Positions 24,382-32,416 of a DNA stretch of 32,497 nucleotides are shown here, piece after piece. The notes beneath the pieces were generated by a model. It was given only the letters and a program-made list of their open reading frames with translations, was not told the DNA's origin and made no database searches. The stretch covers positions 1 to 32,497 of the forward strand of contig CAYPIE010000067.1 of assembly GCA_964410665.1 (NCBI GenBank). Direction: 5' to 3'. This stretch comes from CAYPIE01 sp964410665. GTDB taxonomy: Bacteria > Planctomycetota > Planctomycetia > Gemmatales > Gemmataceae. The position numbers and the translations under genes are program-made. Position 1 is the first letter of the stretch. Each line of letters begins with the position of its first letter.

Positions 24382-24779
24382 GGAACAATCTCCGTGGACG
24401 CGGTAAATTCTGACGCTGATCTCCTCTAAGAAAAAGCTAGTACAAGCCAGAGGGTTGTGCAACAAAACTGATCAAAGCACGACATTTCTTATAAAGACAA
24501 CTTTTTAGCGTTAACAAGAACAATAACACCCTTCTGATCCATCCATAAAGTCGGAGTTGGAGGACCGAAATGGGATTGTGGCAGCAAGAGGAAGAGATAG
24601 TCGGTAGGCGGCCAACACTCCTCGACCTGATCTTGCTTAACGGGTTGCATTCGCGTGCCTTGGACAGAGGGATGGCAGCTGTAGGCGACTGACAATGGTT
24701 GTTCAAACAAATTGGGGAGGTAGTTTGCTATCCTAACCCCTACGGTACATTTGTATTCTAACCGTAGAGGATCCCCTCC
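24382..24779. other. Intergenic region before the resumed phage module
   Basis: No gene is supported in these 398 bases. The right end contains an inverted repeat (24740-24767) before the prohead protease. Divergent promoters for the HEAT gene and the phage module are expected here; no clear sigma-70 pair was found. Confidence 0.4.
24740..24767 (+). promoter_or_regulatory. Inverted repeat around a -10-like TATTCT
   Basis: CTACGGT (24740-24746) and ACCGTAG (24761-24767) are perfect inverted arms with a 14-base loop that contains TATTCT. It could be an operator over the late promoter or a 5' hairpin next to the GAGG ribosome site of the protease gene. Confidence 0.4.
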
Positions 24780-25604
24780 ATGTCTGCCACCGTCCAGCCA
24801 CCGACCACAACCGGGCCACTCGGCGTACCGATGACTGATGACCAGGCCCGTGCCCTCGACCTCTTGCTCGCCGACCACACCGGCGAGCCCGAAGTCAAGC
24901 GGATGCGGACACCGACTCCCGCCGTTACCGCCATCGACCCCGAGGAGGACCAGCGTTCGGAGACCTCCTGGATCTCGACCGAACTCCCCGATCGGCACCG
25001 AGACATCGTCCTGGCCAAAGGCATGCGGGCCGGGCTCTACCGCATGAACCCGATTGTCACGCTCAACCACGCCTTCGCCGACCACCCGATCGGCATCAAC
25101 CGCTCGCTCGAGCTCAAAAAGCACCCGCTTGGCGGCCAGGGAATCCTGGCTGAAACGCACTACCCACCTCGGCCCGAGCAGCACGATGGAGATTGGCAAC
25201 CCGATGAGGTCCTCGCCCTGATCCGGGCCGGGCTGCTCAACGGCAAATCGATCAGCTTCTTGCCGCTCAAGGTGCGGCCCGCCAATGACACCGAGCGGAC
25301 CCAGGGCGTCCACCGTGTCATCGAGCAGTGGGAGCTGCTTGAGTACTGCGTCTGTGCTATCCCGGTCAACCCCGCCACCGTCGTCGTTTCCAAGGCGATG
25401 CGCGAACTCCTCGACGGGACCTGGCCGGCGGAACCCGATGACCACACCCCAGTGCCGCCTCCGATGTCAACGCCGTCACCACCGCCCCTCTACCCCCATG
25501 TCCGGCTCGGCACCCTGCGGGACGAGCTCCAGCGCAGGCTTCAAGCCATCGATGCGCAAAAAATCGTGCGGGAGCTCTTGAATCGCCGCGTGGGTCGTGT
25601 ATAA
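24780..25604 (+). CDS. HK97-family prohead protease
   Basis: This 274-residue protein matures the phage capsid by cleaving the scaffold and capsid N-terminus. Family features are WISTELPDRHRDIV (about 64-77), the histidine in LNHAFADHPIG (His97), the serine in GLLNGKSISFLPL (Ser157 or Ser159) and LEYCVCAIPVNPATVV. The C-terminal 50 residues are proline-rich then helical and may serve as the scaffolding or delta region. GAGG lies nine bases upstream of the ATG. It belongs directly after the portal in HK97-type modules but is displaced here by about 19.5 kb. Confidence 0.9.
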   Translation: MSATVQPPTTTGPLGVPMTDDQARALDLLLADHTGEPEVKRMRTPTPAVTAIDPEEDQRSETSWISTELPDRHRDIVLAKGMRAGLYRMNPIVTLNHAFADHPIGINRSLELKKHPLGGQGILAETHYPPRPEQHDGDWQPDEVLALIRAGLLNGKSISFLPLKVRPANDTERTQGVHRVIEQWELLEYCVCAIPVNPATVVVSKAMRELLDGTWPAEPDDHTPVPPPMSTPSPPPLYPHVRLGTLRDELQRRLQAIDAQKIVRELLNRRVGRV

Positions 25605-25688
25605 ACCCGTTCATTAGGACGGGTGAACACGTCGACGATGGGCAATGTCGGCGTCCCCGGTGGTCCGGTCGACTCAGGCCGGGCCACC
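25605..25688 (+). promoter_or_regulatory. Two hairpins in the protease-capsid gap
   Basis: Right after the stop, ACCCGTTC pairs with GGACGGGT (25605-25624, one G-U, 4-base loop). Then GGTGGTCCGG (25659-25668) pairs with CCGGGCCACC (25679-25688), a 10-bp stem with one G-U. Neither is followed by a U-tract. They could stabilise capsid mRNA or partly block readthrough so that capsid and protease are made in different amounts. Confidence 0.5.
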
Positions 25689-25729
25689 TCTCCCCTTGCC
25701 ACCTTGCCTGCCCACGGAGTCGCTGACTC

Positions 25730-27076
25730 ATGGCCATCATCACGCTGACCAAGAACTGGCACGAGCAAAAGGCCGGCGAACAGCTGTCGATGGACGATAC
25801 CCATGCCGACCTGCTAGTCCAAGGCGGCTACGCCGAGTACGTCCGGCAGCCCGGCCTTGACGCCATGTTCGGCGATCTGCTGGCCCGGACCACTGGCAAG
25901 CTTACCGAGGGACTCGATTCCGCCATCGACGCTGCGTTAAAGAAGTTTGCCGCGGAGAACACCCGGAGCAAGGCCTCGCACAACCCCGCCATCTGGGGCT
26001 CCGGTCGGGATGGCGACCCCGACAAGTCGTTTGCCAAATTCTTGTTGGCGGTGCGGACCAATGACCGCAAGGCGATCGATGGCTTCGGCTCGCACTGGGT
26101 CGATGGTGAGGCCAAGGCCGACCTCACCGGCCAGTCCGGGCCCCTGGGCGGCTACCTGATCCCCGAGGTGTTCATTCAACGCATCCTCGAGCCGATGCAG
26201 GAGCTCAGCATCGTCGAGCCCAAGGCGTTTACGCTGCGCTCCCGTACCGGCCGCACGTTTACGCTACCCGCCCTGGACATCACCCAGGACCCACCGGCCG
26301 GCGGCTCGGCCATGTTCGGCGGCATGGTCATGACCTGGGCCGAGGAAGCCGCTTCGATCACCCAGACGAATCCGCTGCTCCGCAACATCAAGCTCGAGCT
26401 GCACGAGTTGTCCGGCTACGTCGTCAGCTCCAACGCCCTGATCGAGGATGAGGCGATCGGACTGGAAGATATGCTGGTGCGGCTGTTTTCCAGTGCTCTG
26501 GCTTGGCACAAGGACTACGCCTTCCTGCAAGGCAACGGCGTCGGCAAGCCACTGGGCATCCTCAATAGCCCATCGTTCCTGACCGTCTCTCGCTCGGGAT
26601 CCGCGGCGTTCGCTCTGCAAGATGCGGCCAACATGCTGGCCCGCCTCATGCCCGGGAGCCAGCCGTCCTCGGTGTGCTGGGTGCTGCACCCGTATCACCT
26701 GGCCAACCTGATCCGCATGCTGTCGAGCTCCACCGGCGGCGAGCTGGTGTTCATGCCCAATAACAACGTCACCGGTGCTCCCGGGATGATGCTGCTGGGC
26801 CATCCGGTGTTCCTGACCGAAAAGGTGCCGGCCCCGGGCACTTCGGGGGATGTGCTGCTGGCCGACCTGTCGCGGTACATCGTCGCCAACAAGGTGCTGG
26901 CCTCGGGCACTGCCGAGGTAGCCATCGCCTACTCCGAGCATGTCAAATTCCTGACCAACCAGGGCGCGTGGCGGGCGGTGGTGCGCGTCGATGGCCAGCC
27001 GTGGCAGAAGAGTACGGTCACCCTGGCCGATGGGGCGAGCACTGTCAGCGCCTTTGTCGGCCTGACCAGCGCCTGA
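25730..27076 (+). CDS. Major capsid protein, HK97 fold
   Basis: This 448-residue capsid protein has an N-terminal helical delta-like domain (about 1-110, including DSAIDAALKKFAAEN) that the protease would remove. The mature fold follows: LGGYLIPEVFIQRI, then TWAEEAASITQTNP and the ELSGYVVSSNALIED block. GNGVGKPLGILNS, GMMLLGHPVFLTEKVP and FRAVVR-like WRAVVRVDGQP complete the pattern. All are canonical for phage major capsid proteins. It follows the prohead protease by 125 bases that hold two hairpins, and precedes small structural genes in the same orientation. Confidence 0.95.
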   Translation: MAIITLTKNWHEQKAGEQLSMDDTHADLLVQGGYAEYVRQPGLDAMFGDLLARTTGKLTEGLDSAIDAALKKFAAENTRSKASHNPAIWGSGRDGDPDKSFAKFLLAVRTNDRKAIDGFGSHWVDGEAKADLTGQSGPLGGYLIPEVFIQRILEPMQELSIVEPKAFTLRSRTGRTFTLPALDITQDPPAGGSAMFGGMVMTWAEEAASITQTNPLLRNIKLELHELSGYVVSSNALIEDEAIGLEDMLVRLFSSALAWHKDYAFLQGNGVGKPLGILNSPSFLTVSRSGSAAFALQDAANMLARLMPGSQPSSVCWVLHPYHLANLIRMLSSSTGGELVFMPNNNVTGAPGMMLLGHPVFLTEKVPAPGTSGDVLLADLSRYIVANKVLASGTAEVAIAYSEHVKFLTNQGAWRAVVRVDGQPWQKSTVTLADGASTVSAFVGLTSA

Positions 27077-27086
27077 GGAGGAACCG

Positions 27087-27524
27087 ATGAGCGAACGACC
27101 GAATGAACAGCTGGCCCTGGCAGGGGTGTTCCCACCAAGCAACATCGCCAGCACCCCCGGGACAACCGGAGCCGTGGACATGAGCGCGTTCCAGCAGGCC
27201 CTGGTGGTGTTCCTGGCCGGGGCAATCGACAAGGACATCACCCTCAGCGTCGAGGAGGCAGAGGATGACCAGGCCGCCAGTTTCGCGGCCATGACGCCGG
27301 TCAAGTCGGTGACCATCACGGCAGCCGCCGGCGACAACACGCAGCAGCTGATCAACGTCCGGGCCGATGAGCTGAGCCTCGGCAAGCGGACCATCCGGGC
27401 CACCGCGACCGCCGTCGCCGGCGGCTCGACGAGCCTGGTGAGCATCGCCGTGCTGGGCGTTGAGGCCCGCTACGGCCCGGCCAGCGATGCCAACGTCGCC
27501 ACCGCCAAGGTGGCCACCGTGTGA
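27087..27524 (+). CDS. Phage structural protein, 145 aa
   Basis: This small, Ala/Thr/Val-rich protein contains AVDMSAFQQALVVFLAGAI, a beta-rich middle (TLSVEEAEDDQ, NTQQLINVRADEL) and a C-terminus RYGPASDANVATAKV. The pattern AVDMS, RAxEL and PASDAN recurs in small proteins that follow HK97 capsid genes. I infer a head-decoration or head-completion role but do not recognise a named family. It starts 10 bases after the capsid stop with GAGGAG upstream. Confidence 0.75.
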   Translation: MSERPNEQLALAGVFPPSNIASTPGTTGAVDMSAFQQALVVFLAGAIDKDITLSVEEAEDDQAASFAAMTPVKSVTITAAAGDNTQQLINVRADELSLGKRTIRATATAVAGGSTSLVSIAVLGVEARYGPASDANVATAKVATV

Positions 27525-27550
27525 GCGGTCGAAGGGATCGAGAGGAAGCG

Positions 27551-28069
27551 ATGTACACTGACACGCGGACCCAGCCGTTTGCCCGCCTGCTGGTGCTCAA
27601 CAGCAGCGAAAGCAGTTTTACGCCGCCGCTGGTCACCGACGCACCCCCCATCGAAGGGGTGATCGCCTTTGCCGACTTCGAGCTGGGGGCGACGCCGAAC
27701 CACCTGCTGCTGGTTCCGTTCGGCGGCGATGCTCCCGATCAGACCGGCGAAGTCCGCATCTACGGTTACCGCAAGTTGAGCCGGATGGGTTTTGTCAGTC
27801 AGTGGGTGCCGTGTCTGCTGTGCGAGCTGGCCGTAACCCTGGGAAACCGGCCCGGCTCGGCCGGTGGGGTTCTGGGCGGTGGAGAATACCTGGCCGACAC
27901 GCTGGCGGTGACCAAGGGCACGGCCAACGTCTCCGTCGAGGTGGTCAGCCCCGAGGAAGATCTGCCGGCCCACGCCCTGATCGACATCAAGGGGTTCCCG
28001 CGGGTGCAGGTGCGGTTCGCGACCGGCGGCAGTGCCGCTTCCTTGAACACGCTGTGGACGGTGCTGTGA
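27551..28069 (+). CDS. Hypothetical phage structural protein, 172 aa
   Basis: No family is recognised. The beta-rich sequence begins MYTDTRTQPFARLLVL and has repeated short strands, e.g. GEVRIYGYRKLSRMG and PRVQVRFATGGSAAS. It looks like a virion component. I chose the ATG at 27551, after an AGAGGAAG ribosome site, over a GTG at 27521 that overlaps the previous stop. The stop overlaps the next ATG by one base. Confidence 0.7.
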   Translation: MYTDTRTQPFARLLVLNSSESSFTPPLVTDAPPIEGVIAFADFELGATPNHLLLVPFGGDAPDQTGEVRIYGYRKLSRMGFVSQWVPCLLCELAVTLGNRPGSAGGVLGGGEYLADTLAVTKGTANVSVEVVSPEEDLPAHALIDIKGFPRVQVRFATGGSAASLNTLWTVL

Positions 28070-28248
28070 TGAGCTGGCCCAACCGCTGGCGGAACCGACC
28101 CGAACGTCTCCGCTCCCAGGGGCCGACGGGGTCCGTATTCCCACCACCGCCATCCCTACCAACCCCGACCTCCCATCTCCTGGCCGAGGACCAGCAACGG
28201 TTGCTCACCGAGGCGGGAGAGACGTTACGCAAGGAGCATGAAGGCTGA
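28069..28248 (+). CDS. Small hypothetical protein, 59 aa
   Basis: This gene begins MSWPNRWRNRPERL, has a proline-rich middle and ends in a charged helix LLTEAGETLRKEHEG. Its ATG overlaps the previous stop (TGATG at 28067-28071) and its TGA (28246-28248) overlaps the next ATG by one base. Such tight packing on both sides supports a real, coupled gene. Its function is unknown. Confidence 0.65.
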   Translation: MSWPNRWRNRPERLRSQGPTGSVFPPPPSLPTPTSHLLAEDQQRLLTEAGETLRKEHEG

Positions 28249-29594
28249 TGGCCGACCGCAAGATCTCCGAGCTGCCGACCCCAGGCACGCTGAGCGTGTC
28301 CGACACCGATGTCCTGCCCATGGTCATCGCCGGGACTACCTACCAAGTCGCGGCCGGAGCGATCGCCGCGTTGACCGACCTGTCGAGTACGCTGGCCGTC
28401 GATGGGTCACGCGACATGACCGCGGGAGTGCCGTACCGGCTGGACTTCAGTGTCAACGGCTCGGATTCGATCACCCTACTCGGTGCCCAGCTCTATGACA
28501 CTGGCACGCCCAGCGGCTCGCCCCTTGACCTGCTGACGCTGGACGCCAAGTTCGATGGCAGCACCCTCGGAGCCTCGACCATCTCCTACCAGGGACACCT
28601 CAACGTCAGCGATGACACGCCGATCGGCTTTGACTTCGGTCATGCCAAGCAGATCAGCACCGACTTCGTGAACACGCGCCATGGGATCCAGGGCCTCGAA
28701 GGGACCTACCGACTCGGCGTCGTGCGTATCGGCGATGGCAACTCCATCCCCGCCCAGGGCCCATCCCTCGGCAAGACCGGGCACGACCTGTTCCAGATGG
28801 TGACCAGCGACGGCAAACTGTGGGACCTACTCCGGGCTGGTGTTTTCTACGGCTTCGACGGCAACGCCATTGGGGTGAACCTGCTGCTCGAAACGGTGCC
28901 GTCCTTCCAGAGCGTCACCGCGGCCCAGAACGATGGCTGGCCCGAGGGGACCCTTTACACGCTCGACGATGACAGCACCCTGCGTCTGATGCGCGGTCCG
29001 TTCGCCTACCCCAACCGACCAACCACGGTGCCGGCCCGCATCGACGTCGCTTCCGGCCAGGCCAGCACCATCCCGCTGCACCAGGTCGAAGTCTACGCTA
29101 GCAGCCAGCCGACCGGGAACGTGTTGGACATCGTCACGCTGTCGGCGGAATTCGACTTCCCACAGAACACCATCACGGCCAGCACCATCACCTTCGCCGG
29201 GTATCTGGACGTCACCGATGCCAACGCGAAGGGGACCATCGAAACAGATTTCCTGCGGAGCAACGCAGGGATGATGTGCGGCGAGGGTCCCATCCGTCTG
29301 GGCCCCGTGCAAATCGGAGCCAGCGATGGGACCATCATCGCTCCCACTTCCACCCCGAACGCCGTCCTCGAGTACGACTTCGTCACCATCGCCCGCGGAC
29401 CATTCTACTCCGTGAATGCCCCGCTGATGAAGGTGGCCGTGGCCTTTGATGGGTTCGGCACCTTCGCCGGCAACAGCGTGGTGCTCTCGAACGTGCCTAC
29501 CTTTGCCACGACCACCGATGCCCAAAACTCGAGCTATCCCGCCGGCACGCTGTACCGCCTGACCAATGACAGCGTCTTGCGGATCAAGACCTGA
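28248..29594 (+). CDS. Fibre-like phage structural protein with internal duplication
   Basis: This 448-residue, beta-rich protein has an N-terminus KISELPTPGTLSVSDTDVLP, typical of the virion-attachment end of phage fibre-like proteins. Two similar units follow, about 79-247 and 280-447, set 200 residues apart. LDLLTLDAKFD answers LDIVTLSAEFD, and VPSFQSVTAAQND with GTLYTLDDDSTLRL answers VPTFATTTDAQNS with GTLYRLTNDSVLRI. This suggests a repeated beta domain forming a spike or fibre, possibly for host contact. It is unusual between head genes, where the head-tail connector would be expected. Confidence 0.7.
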   Translation: MADRKISELPTPGTLSVSDTDVLPMVIAGTTYQVAAGAIAALTDLSSTLAVDGSRDMTAGVPYRLDFSVNGSDSITLLGAQLYDTGTPSGSPLDLLTLDAKFDGSTLGASTISYQGHLNVSDDTPIGFDFGHAKQISTDFVNTRHGIQGLEGTYRLGVVRIGDGNSIPAQGPSLGKTGHDLFQMVTSDGKLWDLLRAGVFYGFDGNAIGVNLLLETVPSFQSVTAAQNDGWPEGTLYTLDDDSTLRLMRGPFAYPNRPTTVPARIDVASGQASTIPLHQVEVYASSQPTGNVLDIVTLSAEFDFPQNTITASTITFAGYLDVTDANAKGTIETDFLRSNAGMMCGEGPIRLGPVQIGASDGTIIAPTSTPNAVLEYDFVTIARGPFYSVNAPLMKVAVAFDGFGTFAGNSVVLSNVPTFATTTDAQNSSYPAGTLYRLTNDSVLRIKT

Positions 29595-29619
29595 CTTTCT
29601 CACTTGGGAGTGAAACACC

Positions 29620-31302
29620 ATGTTTGGCCCACTACTCGCCTTGGTTGCGCTGCTGCTACCCAGTCCACGCACATCCATCGACTTTTGGGTCGATGATGAG
29701 ACCTATGATGGAGAAACCACCTCGGTCAGCCTGCCCGCTGAGCTCCACCTGCGTAACCGAGGTGGCTCCGATGGCGCGGGGCTGTGTGTGTTCGCGTCGC
29801 TGAGCCATGCCGGCCGCTACCAGGCGGTGCCGGTGGCCGAGGCGATTTTTGAGTTCATGTTCCGCTACCCAGGCGGTGGATACCCCGAAAAGGTAGATAC
29901 GATGATGCGCCGCTGTGCCCGCGAGCTCGACCGCCCGGTGCCCGAGTATCTGCAGCACACCGGCGGCGATGCCAACGTCCTGGAGCTGGCCCTCGCAACC
30001 GGCCGGTACCCCTGTGTCACCTACGCCGGCCGGGACAGCCAGTTCTACCGGTCGCGGATCGCGCACATGGTCAACTTGATCCACCTGTCCAGCCAGCTGG
30101 CGTGCATCCATGACAACAACTTCCCGGGCAAGTACCTGTGGATGAGACGTCGCGACTTCCTGGACCGCTGGCGCGACATGGGTGGCGGGTGGTGTATCGT
30201 GCTGCTCGACAGCCCGCCGCCCCCGGTCCCACCGGCCACACAGACGACGATGCCTTCCCCGGAAGGATGCCCATGTAGGCCTGACTGTTCCTGTGACCCC
30301 TGTCGTTGTGAGCCTGCTCCTAAGGATTGGCTCCAGGTCCAGTGCGGCCCCGAAGGTTGTCCGGGCGGCTGCCCCGGCGGCTTTTGCCCAGCGCCGGGAC
30401 CGCTCGACCTTTCCGCAAACCCAAGGTTTGTTCCCCAGACCCCTACCTGGGTCCCATCCAGCCTGCCACCGCTTCTCGTCCCCCAGATAGTGGGGTGTGA
30501 CGAATGTGAACTCCGCCGCGGCACCGGCACCGATATCCACCGCATCTACCTATACCAGCGTGGGCAGCGAGTGCTTGGCTACGATTGCCGCGACCGCTAC
30601 ATCCGCTTCTACGACCCGGTTACCGACCGTTGGGGCCCGGTCCACCGTTTTGATGCAGTTCCTGCGAACCGCGTGCTCTTCACCAAGCTCGCCCGGACTG
30701 CGGACCCGCAGAGCGAACAGAAGCAGCGCGACCTGAAGTTCCAACCCACCTTCCAGGCTCCCATCGAAGCGGTCGAAGGAGCCAACGTCCCCAACTACGG
30801 CCTGGACCTGGGCCGCATCCGGCAATCTCCCGGCTACTCCAAAGACGGCCAGGCGATCACCCGGCAGCAGGCCTACGCCATCCTCGAAGGCCGGCTAGTC
30901 GATGACCGCACCCACCCGTTCGTCACCGTCGTGGGCAACAATCGCCAGCTCGAAAGAGCACGTGAAGCCTTCAAACAGTCCAAGTACCTGGGCAAGGTGC
31001 ACTTTAACGCCCTCCCTGCGGACCATTGGCGGGTCCGCCAGGCCGGCTTCACCTCCGGGCTGGTCATCCAGGATCCGCAAGGGAAGGTCCTCCGCACCGC
31101 CGAGACGATGACCGACCTGGACGCCGAGATCGACTCGGCCCTGGCACCGTCGCCGCCCCCGAAGCCACTTCCGAAACCTCAACCAAACCCGGAGCCTGCC
31201 CCAACCAACCGAATGTGGCTCCCCTGGGTGAGCATGGGCCTGGTCGCCCTGCTGTTGATCTTGGTCGCCCGCGACATCACCTACCGCCATCGGCTCCGCT
31301 GA
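29620..31302 (+). CDS. Membrane-anchored papain-like cysteine peptidase with Cys-rich and thioredoxin-like regions
   Basis: This 560-residue protein has a hydrophobic N-terminus (1-17). A likely papain/C39-type cysteine peptidase domain (about 40-195) follows, with Cys56 in GAGLCVFAS, His149 in AHMVNLIHL and Asn/Asp at 165-167 in HDNNFPGKYLW. Next come a proline/cysteine-rich segment (201-258 with many CPC/CxCD motifs), a linker, a thioredoxin-like region (about 425-500: FVTVVGNNRQLERA then SGLVIQDPQGKVLR), a proline-rich stretch and a C-terminal membrane helix (about 534-552) followed by a basic tail. The catalytic assignments rest on motif spacing and are moderately secure. In a phage late operon it may process virion proteins or act on the envelope. 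Confidence 0.65.
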   Translation: MFGPLLALVALLLPSPRTSIDFWVDDETYDGETTSVSLPAELHLRNRGGSDGAGLCVFASLSHAGRYQAVPVAEAIFEFMFRYPGGGYPEKVDTMMRRCARELDRPVPEYLQHTGGDANVLELALATGRYPCVTYAGRDSQFYRSRIAHMVNLIHLSSQLACIHDNNFPGKYLWMRRRDFLDRWRDMGGGWCIVLLDSPPPPVPPATQTTMPSPEGCPCRPDCSCDPCRCEPAPKDWLQVQCGPEGCPGGCPGGFCPAPGPLDLSANPRFVPQTPTWVPSSLPPLLVPQIVGCDECELRRGTGTDIHRIYLYQRGQRVLGYDCRDRYIRFYDPVTDRWGPVHRFDAVPANRVLFTKLARTADPQSEQKQRDLKFQPTFQAPIEAVEGANVPNYGLDLGRIRQSPGYSKDGQAITRQQAYAILEGRLVDDRTHPFVTVVGNNRQLERAREAFKQSKYLGKVHFNALPADHWRVRQAGFTSGLVIQDPQGKVLRTAETMTDLDAEIDSALAPSPPPKPLPKPQPNPEPAPTNRMWLPWVSMGLVALLLILVARDITYRHRLR

Positions 31303-31332
31303 GCCGATTCCCCAGCTTGAAGGAGACTGCCC

Positions 31333-31545
31333 ATGAAAACGATCCTGCTCTGGTTGCTCGGCCGGTTGGTCACGCCAGAAATGCTCCTGGTCTTCATCAA
31401 CACCCTCGCCGACTACTGGAAACGCTACGCTGTGCAAACCGCCACCGATCTCGACGATAAAGCCGTCGAAGCTTTCCGCACCTTCGGAACCGGCCATGCC
31501 GTTCAGCTGGCCGAGGAGCGCAACACCCTGATCCGCCGCTGGTAA
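31333..31545 (+). CDS. Small hypothetical protein, 70 aa
   Basis: It begins MKTILLWLLGRLVTPEMLLVFINTLADYW, one amphipathic or membrane-like helix, and ends in a charged helix. Its ATG at 31333 follows AAGGAG. A holin-like role is possible by size and place but there is only one hydrophobic stretch. Four bases separate it from the next gene. Confidence 0.6.
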   Translation: MKTILLWLLGRLVTPEMLLVFINTLADYWKRYAVQTATDLDDKAVEAFRTFGTGHAVQLAEERNTLIRRW

Positions 31546-31549
31546 CCCA

Positions 31550-32416
31550 ATGCCCGCTCTGCCCCTGATCACGCTGACCCGAGCCCGCGACGCCCTGGAC
31601 TCCCAGGGCATCGCCCTCAACGCCAACGAGACGGCTACCCTCGAACGGCTCATCGATGCGGTCAGTCAGGCGATTGAGACTTACTGTCAGCGCGTGTTCG
31701 CAGAACGCCACTTCGACGAGCAGTACTCGGGGACGGGCGACCACCGCCTGGTGCTGAACCACTGGCCGGTGACCGAACTGGTCGGCGTCTGGGGGCCTCC
31801 GCAGGTCGTCTTGCGCCTGCAGAACACTGCCGCGAATACCGTCCTCGCTGGGATCCGCCTTGGACAATCCGCCCCTTTCCAGTTGACGATCCTTGACACC
31901 TCTGGGGCCGAGACGATCGCCGAGCTTGACCTGGGGAGTTATCCAACAACCACCACTCTGGTGGCCGCCATCAATGCAATCAGTGGCTGGACGGCGACGG
32001 CCGTGCTTGCGAACTGGCCGAGCGCATATCTCTTACGGCCCATCGGTCGCACGCTGGCTCGCGGTCGTGAGCTGCAACTGTCCGCATATACCCAGCTGCT
32101 GATGGACTATCATCTCGACGCGATCTCGGGGGTCCTCTACCGCTCATCATGGAGTGTGGCTTGTCCGCCTGAGGGGTCATTTCCAGACGAGCAAAGGGAA
32201 TGTGGGGGCCAGATCTGGGAACCCGGCATCCAGAACTACCGCGTCGAGTACACGGCAGGGTTCGCGACGGTACCCGAGGATGTCCAGCAAGCTGCTGCCG
32301 AATGGGTGGCAACCCTATACTGGCAAAGCAAGAACAACCCCGGTCTTGCACCGGGGCATCCGCCCTTGGGTGTTCGCTGGCTGCTCGAGCCGTATCGGTC
32401 GCGGCGGTTGAACTGA
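31550..32416 (+). CDS. Phage head-tail connector, gp6-like
   Basis: This 288-residue protein has the gp6-like pattern: an N-terminal helix with LERLIDAVSQAIETYCQRVF, then RHFDEQYSGTGDHRLVLNHWPV. The C-terminus has YRVEYTAGFATVPEDVQQAAAEWVATLYWQ, the segment that assembles the connector ring beneath the portal. The length is longer than the usual 100-200 residues because of a central insert (about 85-200). The gene follows the small helix gene by four bases. Further tail genes presumably lie beyond the window. Confidence 0.8.
   Translation: MPALPLITLTRARDALDSQGIALNANETATLERLIDAVSQAIETYCQRVFAERHFDEQYSGTGDHRLVLNHWPVTELVGVWGPPQVVLRLQNTAANTVLAGIRLGQSAPFQLTILDTSGAETIAELDLGSYPTTTTLVAAINAISGWTATAVLANWPSAYLLRPIGRTLARGRELQLSAYTQLLMDYHLDAISGVLYRSSWSVACPPEGSFPDEQRECGGQIWEPGIQNYRVEYTAGFATVPEDVQQAAAEWVATLYWQSKNNPGLAPGHPPLGVRWLLEPYRSRRLN

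Noticed and set aside
24437..24706. Minus-strand frame of 89 codons upstream of the HEAT gene
   Set aside because: No ribosome site and no recognisable domain; Ser/Cys/Arg-rich composition typical of non-coding translation.
24489..25445. Minus-strand open frame of 318 codons opposite the prohead protease
   Set aside because: No family features; it overlaps a clear protease gene and an intergenic region.
26264..27445. Minus-strand open frame of 393 codons opposite the capsid gene
   Set aside because: The capsid frame is unmistakable and the antisense frame crosses gene boundaries without any start signal.
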